Assembly (NCBI GenBank): GCA_934525065.1
Contig: CAKSYX010000017.1
Span: 1 to 36,262, forward strand
From: an uncultured Eubacteriales bacterium
Lineage (GTDB): Bacteria; Bacillota; Clostridia; Oscillospirales; Acutalibacteraceae
DNA length: 36,262 nt
Direction of reading: 5' to 3'
Under the pieces are notes generated by a model. It was not told where the DNA came from, did not search any database, and saw only the letters and a list, made by a program, of their open reading frames with translations. A program made the position numbers and the translations under genes. Positions 1 through 7,895 of the stretch are shown here, piece by piece (positions within the stretch are counted from its first letter, which is position 1; each line of letters begins with the position of its first letter).

Positions 1-83
1 AGGTCAACGAGCTTTTCAATTACAACGGCGGTTAATTGAAAGCTAAATCAAAATATCAATAAAATTTTTGGAGGTAATCAAAT

Positions 84-1220
84 ATGCTAAATAAGTTCAA
101 ATCATTCTGCAAAAACGCAGTTTCAAAGGTCAGAAATTCATTTGCGGCGGTTCAGACGGATATGACTGCTAAGGCCACACACTGTTCTTGACGGCACAAA
201 GGCGGAAGCTTACGTCGATACCGGTGTTAAAATTCTTATGACCCGAACAACATTTCCAATGCGCTGACCGAGGACAATATTACCAATGTTGCGTACGCAC
301 TGAAATATGTCGGAGGGGAAAGCGAGGATTCCGCAGAGGATGACGCTGCCGATGCGTCGACCAAAACTCCGCTTTATAATAGGAATAGTGACGGCAGTTA
401 TACATTCTATAAGTATGACAGCAGTGACAGAGTGATAGAATTTCTTGAGGTTGCAAAGGGAAAACTTGCGGTTACAACAGATACAACCTATGCACAGGCC
501 GAAGCAGTTGCAAAGTCAAAAACAACAATCGCATATGTTGCCGACAGTGACCGTATAGCTGAAAGTGTTACGCTTAAAAGAAACAGTGAAAATGCTTTTG
601 TCAATGCTCAAAAAGAAGAATATACCTATTATGAAAACGAAGAAATGCAAACTTCAAAATCATATACATGGGCGGACAACAATTGGCGAATTGCTTCGGA
701 GGAGCAGTATGACCAAAGCGGTAAAACAGCTTTGACAGACAAATATGATTACGATACCGAAGAAACTCAAATCACACGAACAACGTATACATATGATGAC
801 AAGGATCGGCAGACGGAAGAGCTTGTGCGAGTCAAGAGCGGCGAAAGCAGTTTTGTCAATCAAACAATTATCTCAACCTCATATAACGGTCAGGGTGACA
901 TTACCGTTAATACTGCCGGTCAGTGGTTGAACAACGCTTGGTATCAGACTTCTTGTGAAGAGTTCTTTTATAATGCTTACGGCAATAACACAAAGAAAAT
1001 TGAAACTGTCTGCAAAAATACACTCAACTCTGAAACCGCTCTTGTTGAAACAACGCAGACCCAAACCACAACCGAGTATGTTTATGATGTTTGGAATCAG
1101 CCGATTAGAACAACTGTTAAAACAGGCAATGAAACCGAAATTGTAACCGGTGTTCAGTATGACATTTTGGGCAGAACGACTTCTGTGACAGAGGACGGCA
1201 AAACGACGGCATATACCTAG
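84..1220 (+). pseudogene. Truncated, frameshifted YD-repeat (Rhs-like) protein
   Basis: A GGAGG at about 71-75 precedes an ATG at 84. The first frame reads about 35 codons and stops at 189-191. The matching protein continues in another frame (about 184-236, VLDGTKAEAYVDTG) and returns to the original frame from 237 to the stop at 1218-1220. Two compensating small indels would restore one product of about 380 residues. The C-terminal half has YD-type repeats (YTYDDKDRQ, YVYDVWNQP, YDILGRT), known from Rhs/wall-associated proteins that deliver C-terminal toxins. The product stops abruptly within a repeat (ends TAYT), with no core shell end or toxin tip, and 15 bp later meets an AT-rich gene on the other strand. 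I read it as a decaying Rhs fragment; sequencing error could explain the frameshifts but not the truncation. Bases 3-35 may be the last codons of an upstream gene (ends FNYNGG). Confidence 0.65.
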
Positions 1221-1234
1221 AGGAATACATCATA

Positions 1235-2497
1235 TTATTTACAATATTTAGATCTTATATAATCAGAAACGCAATCTATTTCTGGGAATAACGAAGATTT
1301 GTTGATTGATAGTAAATCAAGTTCTTCTAATATCGCTTTTTTATTTGAAATAAATATCAAGACAGGTTTGTTTTCTTTGCACAATCGCAATGATTGGTTA
1401 ATAATTTGTTCTGGGTTATCGTGATTCCCGCAAAGTATAAAGGCGCCGTCCTGTTTTATAATTCTGTTATTATCTTTTTTTGTGAGTACCATAAAACAAT
1501 TGGTAAGATCATTTACTTGTATTTTATCAATAAAGCCGGGTTTTTCTGCTTGCATTTCATGTACAAATCTTTCGACTATATTGTCGTTATTGTTTTGCTT
1601 AATATATAAGCTATCAATTAATGCGCCTTGATCTTCGTAAGAAAAAAGTGGTAATGTTGATAACATTGCTATTGTATCACTGTTTTCATATTTAATCTGT
1701 TCGTGTTTAGGCGAAAAAACAATAATCTCACCAATACTATCCAAATTATTGCAACATGCGAAGTACAGTGCTACCAATGGATTACGAGTAACATCTAATA
1801 ATCGTGTTGGTAGACCGTAATGTTGCATTTTTACAAGATAGTCTATATGATGTTTGCAATTTTTGAAGTCTTCCGGACAGTTTATAAGCAGTTCCTGATA
1901 TATTCTGTGTTCATTTTTTATAAGATTCTCACTTCTAAAAATAGATGGTTTTAGATTATATGTGGTTTTTGACTGCCCTCGGAAAAATAGATGTTCTTCG
2001 TTTTTTAATTGAGGTAAAATATTTAAAAAATCATTTGTACTCTCTACTTGAAAAATCTCAACATTTCTCGTATCATAAATGATCGAATCATAATTTTTAT
2101 AGTAGTCATAACCTAATTTGTCCTGTAAAAAATCCATCAATTTTGTCATTATTTCTGTTTTATACTTTTCAAATGGTTTCTTCTTATGCTTGAAAATCTT
2201 GAAACACCAAAAAAGTATTAGGAAAGCTTCATGAGAATCAATATATGTAAGATTATTATACAGTTCATTAACAATATATAAATCTGTATCATCGTTTGGA
2301 TACTTATGCTTATATAACTTTTCTATTCTATCTGAATATATGGGCATTAGTTTAAGTACTTCTGTTTTCTTTAATTTATCAGAGAATAATTCAGCTATAT
2401 CACAATAGTTCTTATCTTGAAAGTTGGTTTTTAAATATTTATCTAAGCAATCCTTCAGAATTACATGATTGTTGAAGTCAAAGAAGAAAAAGAACAT
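1235..2497 (-). CDS. FRG-domain protein
   Basis: 420 residues. The FRG domain is clear: FFRGQ at residues 171-175, a basic/aromatic stretch, QHYGLPTRLLD at 225-235 and ALYFA at 243-247, matching the family hallmark. FRG domains occur in proteins of poorly defined role, often in mobile or defence neighbourhoods; a nucleic-acid or toxin function is only suspected for the family. The N-terminal 150 residues and C-terminal 150 residues are not recognised, and there is no signal peptide or membrane segment. The start ATG at 2495-2497 (minus strand) has a GGAGAG ribosome site about 8 bases upstream and a good promoter beyond it. The gene is markedly more AT-rich than its neighbours and converges on the truncated Rhs gene, which suggests horizontal acquisition. 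It is single-gene, with no obvious antitoxin partner. Confidence 0.85.
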   Translation of the reverse strand: MFFFFFDFNNHVILKDCLDKYLKTNFQDKNYCDIAELFSDKLKKTEVLKLMPIYSDRIEKLYKHKYPNDDTDLYIVNELYNNLTYIDSHEAFLILFWCFKIFKHKKKPFEKYKTEIMTKLMDFLQDKLGYDYYKNYDSIIYDTRNVEIFQVESTNDFLNILPQLKNEEHLFFRGQSKTTYNLKPSIFRSENLIKNEHRIYQELLINCPEDFKNCKHHIDYLVKMQHYGLPTRLLDVTRNPLVALYFACCNNLDSIGEIIVFSPKHEQIKYENSDTIAMLSTLPLFSYEDQGALIDSLYIKQNNNDNIVERFVHEMQAEKPGFIDKIQVNDLTNCFMVLTKKDNNRIIKQDGAFILCGNHDNPEQIINQSLRLCKENKPVLIFISNKKAILEELDLLSINKSSLFPEIDCVSDYIRSKYCK

Positions 2498-2530
2498 AAC
2501 TCATCTCTCCAATCGTTAGTATACTACAAT

Positions 2531-2559
2531 ATTATAATAGATTTTAATGGAAAAGTAAA
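2531..2559 (-). promoter_or_regulatory. Promoter of the FRG-domain gene
   Basis: Read on the minus strand, TTTACT (2559-2554) and a perfect TATAAT (2536-2531) are separated by 17 bases, a sigma-A arrangement. The -10 lies about 34 bases upstream of the ATG. Confidence 0.6.
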
Positions 2560-2665
2560 TCAATGTGTGTTGATTTAAAAAGACCTTTGTTTGTAAACAC
2601 TAAATTGTCCAGTTCTGCAAATGAATAGAATTTTAAATCTGCTTGTCAATTTGGCCTGTAAACAC

Positions 2666-2752
2666 AAAAGAAAAAGACCACTCACCGAGTGGTCTTTTTT
2701 CTTTTGCTCTTCATGGAGTTTCAAGTCTGTGAAACTGTGTTTCGGCAGCCAC
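2666..2752 (+). repeat. Intergenic repeat copy 1, containing a bidirectional terminator hairpin
   Basis: An 87-bp unit starts AAAAGAAAAAGACC, forms an 8-bp perfect stem (GACCACTC 2676-2683, loop ACC, GAGTGGTC 2687-2694) flanked by an A run and a T run, and continues through CTCTTCATGGAGTTTC and GTTTCGGCAGCCAC. It recurs almost identically at 2884-2970. The A-stem-T layout can terminate transcription from both sides: it would end leftward read-through towards the FRG gene and rightward read-through from upstream. Confidence 0.85.
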
Positions 2753-2883
2753 GTAGCGGTGTCACAGGGACGAGCCGAAGGCGAGTGATAGGAGCGGTAA
2801 TGAATGACAGTCCGGTGGACTGTCAGAACCGCGAATGACCGAGGTGCGCTGCGCACCGAGAATCGAGTCCTGTTTGAGGCGCC
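2753..2883. other. Unique segment between repeat copies 1 and 2
   Basis: No convincing gene. It contains short palindromes: AGTCC-GGT-GGACT near 2810, and GGTGCGC-TGCGCACC near 2850. The start, just past copy 1, still resembles the sequence just past copy 2 (7 of 10 bases). The end (GAATCGAGTCC...GGCGCCA) vaguely recalls a tRNA 3' half but no cloverleaf can be drawn. Confidence 0.5.
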
Positions 2884-2970
2884 AAAAGAAAAAAGACCAC
2901 TCACCGAGTGGTCTTTTTCTTTTGCTCTTCATGGAGTTTCAAGTCTGTGAAACTGTGTTTCGGCAGCCAC
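2884..2970 (+). repeat. Intergenic repeat copy 2, containing the same terminator hairpin
   Basis: Same unit as 2666-2752, with the hairpin arms at 2895-2902 and 2906-2913. Relative to copy 1 it has one extra A before the stem and one T fewer after it; the remainder through GGCAGCCAC is identical. The two copies are 218 bp apart. Confidence 0.85.
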
Positions 2971-3134
2971 ATCGCGGCTGTTAACCGGCTCAGACACCGC
3001 CGCGTCCGGTGGACGATGAAGGCGGTATCTGAGCAGGAAAAAACAAGGAGAGTCACGAGCGCTCCAAGCGAAGTGAATCGACTGTGTTTTTGACCGTGGG
3101 TGTCACAGAGCCTCGTAGCTTGTGGGACGGCAGA
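2971..3134. other. Unique segment between repeat copies 2 and 3
   Basis: No convincing gene; open frames here run across the repeats and have no ribosome site. It again contains the palindrome CGTCC-GGT-GGACG (about 3004-3016), a counterpart of the one in the preceding segment, so the two spacers share a decayed common plan. Confidence 0.45.
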
Positions 3135-3160
3135 ACCACTCACCGAGTGGTCTTTTTTCT
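3135..3160 (+). repeat. Intergenic repeat copy 3 (partial, terminator hairpin only)
   Basis: ACCACTC-ACC-GAGTGGT followed by CTTTTTTCTT repeats the hairpin and T tract of copies 1 and 2 but lacks the long downstream arm. The following 200 bp to 3345 contain a further decayed echo (AATGACCGAAGTGC near 3282, like AATGACCGAGGTGC near 2845) and no gene. Confidence 0.75.
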
Positions 3161-3359
3161 TGCCGACTTGATTATCACGTGTTTTTTAGTTTTGTTAATG
3201 ATAGTTTTAAGAAGGGCGGGCGGGAAATCACTGGACAAACGCAGAAGTATATATTATACTGTATTTACCGTTACGACCGGTAATGACCGAAGTGCTTTGC
3301 AAAAGACACCGGTACCGGTTTATTTTTAAAACATTTAATTCTGATTGGAGAATACTTAA

Positions 3360-3815
3360 ATGGGATTGTTAGATTTAGCCAGCGGTGCCTCTTTATGGCG
3401 CGGATATGAATATTATACGAATAATTATATATTTTCAGTTGAAAAATTGAGCGGGACCGAATATGTCGGCAAATCAAGAGGATCATGTGAAAAATTATAT
3501 GACATTAAGATTGATGTTGCGCATCCAAGAAAGTCAAGCTGTAATTGCCCTCATGCAAACGGAAAAAGAATTATTTGCAAGCATCAGGTTGCTTTATATT
3601 TTATGATATTTCCGAATGAAGCGAAAGAATATTATGATGAAGTTATGAAGTATGAGGAAGAGGAACAAAAGAGACAAGATGAAATTGATAGAAAAGTCAT
3701 AAAGTATATTAACAGCCTTTCAAAAGAAGAATTAAGAAATACTCTTTATGAAGTGTTATATGATGGCGCTGACTGGGTGTTTGAAAGATTTGTTCGCGAA
3801 CATATTGATTACTAA
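3360..3815 (+). CDS. SWIM zinc-finger protein
   Basis: 151 residues. A SWIM-type zinc finger (CxCx(n)CxH) is formed by C61, C63, C73 and H75 (CNCPH...CKH). SWIM domains bind DNA or protein and are found in MuDR-type proteins and in accessory proteins of bacterial helicases and recombination systems. The segment after the finger is a charged, probably helical stretch (EEEEQKRQDEID) ending in a short acidic/aromatic tail, so the protein is probably a small stand-alone adaptor. A TTGGAGA ribosome site lies about 9 bases before the ATG. The next gene follows after 30 bases on the same strand, so the two may be co-transcribed. The cellular role is unknown; only the SWIM assignment is firm. Confidence 0.8.
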   Translation: MGLLDLASGASLWRGYEYYTNNYIFSVEKLSGTEYVGKSRGSCEKLYDIKIDVAHPRKSSCNCPHANGKRIICKHQVALYFMIFPNEAKEYYDEVMKYEEEEQKRQDEIDRKVIKYINSLSKEELRNTLYEVLYDGADWVFERFVREHIDY

Positions 3816-3845
3816 TATTTGATTTCTTGATTTGCAGGAGGACAC

Positions 3846-4358
3846 ATGAAAAAGGTAATAGTGCTCGGCTGTCCCGGCTCAGGAAAAACAACCTTTGCAG
3901 TAAAGCTGCATAATCTTACAAAGCTGCCGTTGTATCACCTTGATTCCATTTGGTATAATCCGGACAAAACGCATATTTCAAGAGAAAATTTTGACAAAAA
4001 ACTTGCAGAGATTTTCTCTTTTTCAGAATGGATAATTGACGGCAACTATAACAGAACGCTTGAGGTCAGATTTCAAGAATGTGATACGGTTTTTCTTTTT
4101 AATTTGCCCGTGCAGGCTTGCTTGCAGGGTGCCGCAGCACGCCTCGGTAAAAAAAGAAACGATATGCCGTGGGTTGAAGAAAAAATTGATACTGATTTTG
4201 AAACATTCATAAAAGAGTTCAGAAAAGCTTCACTTCCGAAAATTATTGAGCTGATAGAAAAATATAAAGAGGATAAACAGATTATTGTTTTCAACGCAAG
4301 AGAAGAAGCTGAGAAGTATCTTTTGAATTTTCAAAGCGGCTTTTTAATACGAAGTTAA
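3846..4358 (+). CDS. P-loop kinase of the topology-modulation (FlaR-like) / adenylate-kinase-like family
   Basis: 170 residues, starting 7 bases after AGGAGG. The N-terminus is a textbook Walker A, GCPGSGKTT at residues 8-16, followed by the family's LYHLDSIWYNP and WIIDGNY motifs and a lid-like basic segment (ARLGKKR). This matches small nucleoside-kinase-like ATPases annotated as DNA topology modulation protein or adenylate kinase-related. Their physiological substrate is not established, so I call only a small-molecule or nucleotide kinase fold. The length is normal for the family. No TM segment is present; the protein is cytosolic. Confidence 0.85.
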   Translation: MKKVIVLGCPGSGKTTFAVKLHNLTKLPLYHLDSIWYNPDKTHISRENFDKKLAEIFSFSEWIIDGNYNRTLEVRFQECDTVFLFNLPVQACLQGAAARLGKKRNDMPWVEEKIDTDFETFIKEFRKASLPKIIELIEKYKEDKQIIVFNAREEAEKYLLNFQSGFLIRS

Positions 4359-4539
4359 GCCTATTTTATGCTGAAAAAACAGTTTCACAACCTCCGGAAA
4401 AGAATTTGTTTTTTTGAGGTATTATTCAACCTATTTCCCTGAAATTGAGGAAAACAACGATTTTAAACTGATTTTGACTCCAAAACCGATTTTAATTCAG
4501 AAGCACATTCTCTTTCGGACGATTTACAGGAGGCTCACA

Positions 4540-6174
4540 ATGAAAACATTTTTTGCGCGCGATTATAACATTGCAACAGGTAAAGACATTACTGAAAATT
4601 TGGCGCGGATTTTGAAAGACCTTCAGGCCGCAGAGGGTGAGAAAACTGTTTTTTTTGAAGAAGGTACATATTACATAGACAGCATAAAATGCGAAAAGTA
4701 TATGCTTTACATTACCAACACTGTCTCAGACAGCGAGTTTTCACCTGATGAAACGCCGCATCTGAATGCAGTTGCTTTTTATTTTGGCGGCGTTGAAAAC
4801 CTCACCGTTGACGGAAACGGAAGCGTTTTTGTAATTGACGGAAAGGTGACGAATGTCGCAATTGAAAACTGCGAAAATATCACACTGAAAAATATTGAGC
4901 TTCGTCATGCTCATCCGGATATGCATGAGCTTAAAGTTGTTCAAAAATCGCCGTTTTCGGTTACATTTGAGTTTGACAGCGATACTCTTTATGGATTTGA
5001 AAACGGAAAGCTGCATTTTTTCGGCAACGGCTACAAGGTCAGAGCCGATAAGGACGCACGCTTTGCAAGCTGGATAGGTCTGATACGTGAAGATACCCCG
5101 GAAAAAATCGTAAGAACCCGGCATCCGCTTTTCTCTTCCACGAAAATCCGCGAGGAAGGTGAAAGAAAAATCCGCGTCAGCTGTCCTGCCACTTTCCGCT
5201 TTAAAAAAGGCGACCGCTTTTATGTCTATGACGTCCGCCGCCGGTATGCCGGAATTTTTGTGAATAAAAGCAAGAATGTTCACTTTGAAAACATTAAACA
5301 GCGGTTTAATTATTCGCTCGCTTTGGTTGCGCAGGACTCTGAAAATATTACGCTCGATTCCTCAGAATTTGCGCCCGAAAGCGGTTCGGCGAGAAAAATG
5401 GCTTCGGTTGCCGATTTTATTCAGCTTTGTATGTGCCGCGGGAAAATACTTGTCAAAAACTGCAATTTTGATGGGGCAGGCGACGACCTTCTCAACGTTC
5501 ACGGCGTACATTTTAAAATAACAGCCAAGAACGGCAACGAGCTTACCGTTCGGTTCATGCATCCGCAGACGCACGGCTTTGATCCATTCAGACACGGAGA
5601 CAAAATTGCGTTTATTGATCCCGATACTCTCCTTGAGGAAGGCTTGGCGGTTGTTGAAAGCTCAAAGCTTATAAATGAGAATGAGATCTGCCTTGAGGTG
5701 AGCGATGCTTCAAAGGCGGTTCAGGGCTTTGTGACCGAAAACGTCAGCGCCTGTCCCGAACTTGAGTTTTCCGGCAACACGTCAACAAGAATTATCACAA
5801 GGGGCTTGCTTATTACCACCAGAGGAAAGGTTGTTGTTCGCTCAAACCGTTTCAAGAGTACCTCAATGAGTGGTATTCTGCTTTCGGACGATGCAAAAAG
5901 CTGGTACGAAAGCGGACAGTGCTGCGATGTAACGATTGAAAGCAACGTTTTTGATTATTGCGGAGCAACGCCTATACTCATAAAGCCGGAAAACAGCAGA
6001 TATGCAGGTGCAGTCCACAGAAATATTAAAATTCTCGGCAACGATTTCAAAGCCTATGACGGAGGCGTATGCATTGACGCAAAAGCCACAGACTCAATTA
6101 CCGTCAGCGGTAACAGTTACGGAAGCGGAAAGAAGATCCGCTTGAAAAGCTGTAATAATTTAAATATCGAATAA
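4540..6174 (+). CDS. GH110-like alpha-1,3-galactosidase, right-handed beta-helix
   Basis: 544 residues from the ATG at 4540, which has ACAGGAGGC 6 bases upstream; the longer frame from a TTG at 4414 lacks a ribosome site. The sequence is a right-handed parallel beta-helix with repeated N-[IV]-x-[IV] rungs (ENITLKNIEL, KNVHFENI, ENITLDSSEF). Recognised GH110 signatures are GAGDDLLNVHG (from residue 312), MHPQTHGFDPF (about 340), RGLLITTRGKVVV (about 421) and SDDAKSWYESG. GH110 enzymes hydrolyse terminal alpha-1,3-linked galactose, as in blood-group B and linear alpha-Gal glycans, with inversion. No signal peptide is visible, so the protein appears cytosolic, unlike the secreted Bacteroides enzymes, and may act on imported oligosaccharides. 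No transporter is adjacent. A terminator follows. Confidence 0.75.
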   Translation: MKTFFARDYNIATGKDITENLARILKDLQAAEGEKTVFFEEGTYYIDSIKCEKYMLYITNTVSDSEFSPDETPHLNAVAFYFGGVENLTVDGNGSVFVIDGKVTNVAIENCENITLKNIELRHAHPDMHELKVVQKSPFSVTFEFDSDTLYGFENGKLHFFGNGYKVRADKDARFASWIGLIREDTPEKIVRTRHPLFSSTKIREEGERKIRVSCPATFRFKKGDRFYVYDVRRRYAGIFVNKSKNVHFENIKQRFNYSLALVAQDSENITLDSSEFAPESGSARKMASVADFIQLCMCRGKILVKNCNFDGAGDDLLNVHGVHFKITAKNGNELTVRFMHPQTHGFDPFRHGDKIAFIDPDTLLEEGLAVVESSKLINENEICLEVSDASKAVQGFVTENVSACPELEFSGNTSTRIITRGLLITTRGKVVVRSNRFKSTSMSGILLSDDAKSWYESGQCCDVTIESNVFDYCGATPILIKPENSRYAGAVHRNIKILGNDFKAYDGGVCIDAKATDSITVSGNSYGSGKKIRLKSCNNLNIE

Positions 6175-6188
6175 GAAATATCACAAGC

Positions 6189-6236
6189 AAGGCTGCCGCA
6201 AAGCGTAAAAACGAGAGCGGCGGCTTTGTTTTTTTA
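6189..6236 (+). terminator. Intrinsic terminator after the GH110-like gene
   Basis: AAGGCTGCCGC (6189-6199) pairs with GCGGCGGCTTT (6217-6227) through 11 positions with two G-U wobbles, followed by GTTTTTTTATT. Confidence 0.8.
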
Positions 6237-6326
6237 TTGCATAGCAACTTGGCGGCCGTCTCACCGTCAGGCTTTGACGGACATATACTGTACTGAATAA
6301 TACCTGATACGGTGAGGTGAAACGTT

Positions 6327-6557
6327 GTGAATTATATATATATCAAGTTTTCAAATCAAACTCAGGGAGAAAGGGCACGCTTCCTGCTCAAAAGGCGCGG
6401 CATAGGCTCAAATCTCAGACGCAATCCAAACCCGAACCATAAGGAAGGCTGCAACTATGCTCTTTTTGTGATGGGTGACATCTTCAGAGCCTTTGAAATC
6501 ATATCGGAAAATCACATTCAGAATATGGGAATCGAAAGGTATGGTGACGGAAGATGA
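6327..6557 (+). CDS. DUF3343 (putative Se/S carrier-like) protein
   Basis: 76 residues. The start is GTG at 6327, preceded by GGTGAGGTGA 6 bases upstream. The sequence has the DUF3343 layout: a beta strand (YIYIKFSNQTQGERARFLLKR), a Gly-containing turn, and the C-terminal FEIISENHI helix. Members are small proteins typically encoded directly before a class V aminotransferase/cysteine desulfurase, and are proposed, without direct proof, to carry sulfur or selenium. The stop overlaps the next gene's start (ATGA), which indicates translational coupling and supports a joint function. Confidence 0.8.
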   Translation: MNYIYIKFSNQTQGERARFLLKRRGIGSNLRRNPNPNHKEGCNYALFVMGDIFRAFEIISENHIQNMGIERYGDGR

Positions 6558-7705
6558 TTTATCTTGACAACGCGGCAACAACCTTTCCAAAGCCGACTTC
6601 GGTTGTCCGCGCGGCGGCGAACGCCTGCCTGACATACGGTGCAAATCCCGGAAGGGGAGGACACAAGATTTCCGCAAGGGCAGGTGAGGAGGTTTATCTC
6701 TGCCGCGAAAAGCTGGCGTCAATGTTTTCCTGCAACGTTGAGCGGACTGTTTTTACGCTTAACTGCACTCATTCGCTCAATACCGCAATCAAGGGTGTTC
6801 TCAAAAGGGGTGATCACGCAATAACCTCGTCGCTTGAGCATAACTCCGTGCTTCGTCCGCTTGAGTTTTTGAAGCAAAACGGCATTATCGGCTATGACGT
6901 TGCCATGGTTGACCCCAAAAGTGAAGAAATTACTGTTCGGAATTTTGAAAAATTGATAAATCCGCGGACAAAAATGATAATATGTACCTATGCTTCAAAT
7001 GTTTTCGGAACGGTTTTGCCGATTAAAAAGCTTGCCGCTCTCTGCAAAAAGCGCGGTCTGATTTTTGCCGTTGACTGCGCCCAAAGTGCCGGAATTTTCA
7101 AAGTTGATATGGAAAACGACGGAATCGACATTGTCTGCGCTCCGGGTCATAAGGGGCTTTTCGGTCTGATGGGAACAGGTGTGCTGATGTTTTCAAAGGA
7201 CGTTGAAATCCGTTCGCTCCTTCAGGGAGGAACAGGCAGCCTGTCGCTTCAAAAGTCTCAACCGAAGCTTTACCCCGACGCACTTGAAAGCGGAACGGTC
7301 AACCTGCCCGGAATCGTCGGTCTTTCCGCAGGGCTTGACTTTATTCGCTCTGTCGGCGGAGAAACAGCCGTACACCAAAAAGAAACGCACCTTATGGAGC
7401 TTTTGAAGGAAGAGGTTCACGCGGTCAAAAATGTAACCGTCTATGATGATATGCACGGTGAAATTTTTGCCCCTGCTCTTTCTCTTTCCGTTGACGGAAT
7501 GCACAGCGAACAGGCGGCAGAGCTGCTTGACGAAATGAACATTGCTGTTCGCGCAGGCTATCATTGTTCATATCTCGCGCATACAAGCCGAAACACGACA
7601 AAAAACGGCACGGTTCGTGTCAGTCCGTCGTTTTTCAATTCTGAAAAGGATATTAAATTTTTTGCTTTTTGCCTGAATAAAATTGCAATCGGCGGAAAAA
7701 TATGA
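6554..7705 (+). CDS. Cysteine desulfurase-like class V aminotransferase
   Basis: 383 residues. The N-terminus IYLDNAATTFPKP is characteristic of NifS/Csd enzymes. The PLP-binding lysine is K200 in APGHKGLFG, with the PLP-aspartate in VDCAQSAG upstream. The likely persulfide cysteine is C338 in GYHCS, followed by the C-terminal GTVRVSPSFFN motif. This matches the small 'cysteine desulfurase family protein' group that accompanies DUF3343. The reaction would be L-cysteine to alanine plus enzyme persulfide; selenocysteine lyase activity is an alternative. No IscU-type scaffold is adjacent, so I infer a specialised sulfur/selenium delivery role instead of general Fe-S assembly. The start overlaps the previous gene by 4 bases. 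Confidence 0.9.
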   Translation: MIYLDNAATTFPKPTSVVRAAANACLTYGANPGRGGHKISARAGEEVYLCREKLASMFSCNVERTVFTLNCTHSLNTAIKGVLKRGDHAITSSLEHNSVLRPLEFLKQNGIIGYDVAMVDPKSEEITVRNFEKLINPRTKMIICTYASNVFGTVLPIKKLAALCKKRGLIFAVDCAQSAGIFKVDMENDGIDIVCAPGHKGLFGLMGTGVLMFSKDVEIRSLLQGGTGSLSLQKSQPKLYPDALESGTVNLPGIVGLSAGLDFIRSVGGETAVHQKETHLMELLKEEVHAVKNVTVYDDMHGEIFAPALSLSVDGMHSEQAAELLDEMNIAVRAGYHCSYLAHTSRNTTKNGTVRVSPSFFNSEKDIKFFAFCLNKIAIGGKI

Positions 7706-7895
7706 TACTATTTACACAATGATTAAAGCTTGCTTAAGTATTTAAGCATAAAATTTAGATTCATGATTCGTGATTTGCCGGGTGCTGACTTTCCGGCTCA
7801 TATCTTCTGCGCTTTTTAGGCTGTGCGAAGATATGAGGGCGGACAGGCTCTCCCACGACTTCTGAGTTTTTGAAACAGCGTTGGTTGGTGAAAGT
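7706..7895 (+). promoter_or_regulatory. Structured leader before cdaA
   Basis: 190 bases without a gene. It contains TGCTTAA-N4-TTAAGCA (7731-7748), GCCGG...CCGGC (7777-7797) and a strong hairpin with perfect 11-bp arms CTCATATCTTC (7797-7807) and GAAGATATGAG (7827-7837). The last can extend inward by GCGC/GTGC past a bulge. It lacks a U run, so it is more likely an mRNA structure or operator than a terminator. It does not look like a ydaO c-di-AMP riboswitch. Confidence 0.5.

Noticed and set aside
1235..2497. FRG protein as the C-terminal toxin tip of the Rhs gene
   Set aside because: It is on the opposite strand with its own promoter, so it cannot be the Rhs tip.
2840..2885. tRNA-like 3' half (GAATCGAGTCC...GGCGCCA)
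   Set aside because: No matching acceptor 5' strand, D-arm or anticodon arm can be built; it is part of the intergenic repeat zone.
2575..3143. Minus-strand open frames across the repeats with similar peptides (SFTDLKLHEEQKKK)
   Set aside because: The similarity comes from the repeated DNA unit, not from protein conservation; there is no ribosome site and the frames cross a terminator.
2666..3160. Possible CRISPR array
   Set aside because: Only three copies, spaced about 218-250 bp and with a terminator hairpin; no short regular spacers and no cas genes.
4414..4539. Longer N-terminus for the GH110-like protein from TTG 4414
   Set aside because: No ribosome site, and the added residues do not fit the family; ATG 4540 has a strong AGGAGG.
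7706..7895. c-di-AMP (ydaO) riboswitch before cdaA
   Set aside because: The conserved ydaO core elements are not seen and the region is too short; only simple hairpins are present.
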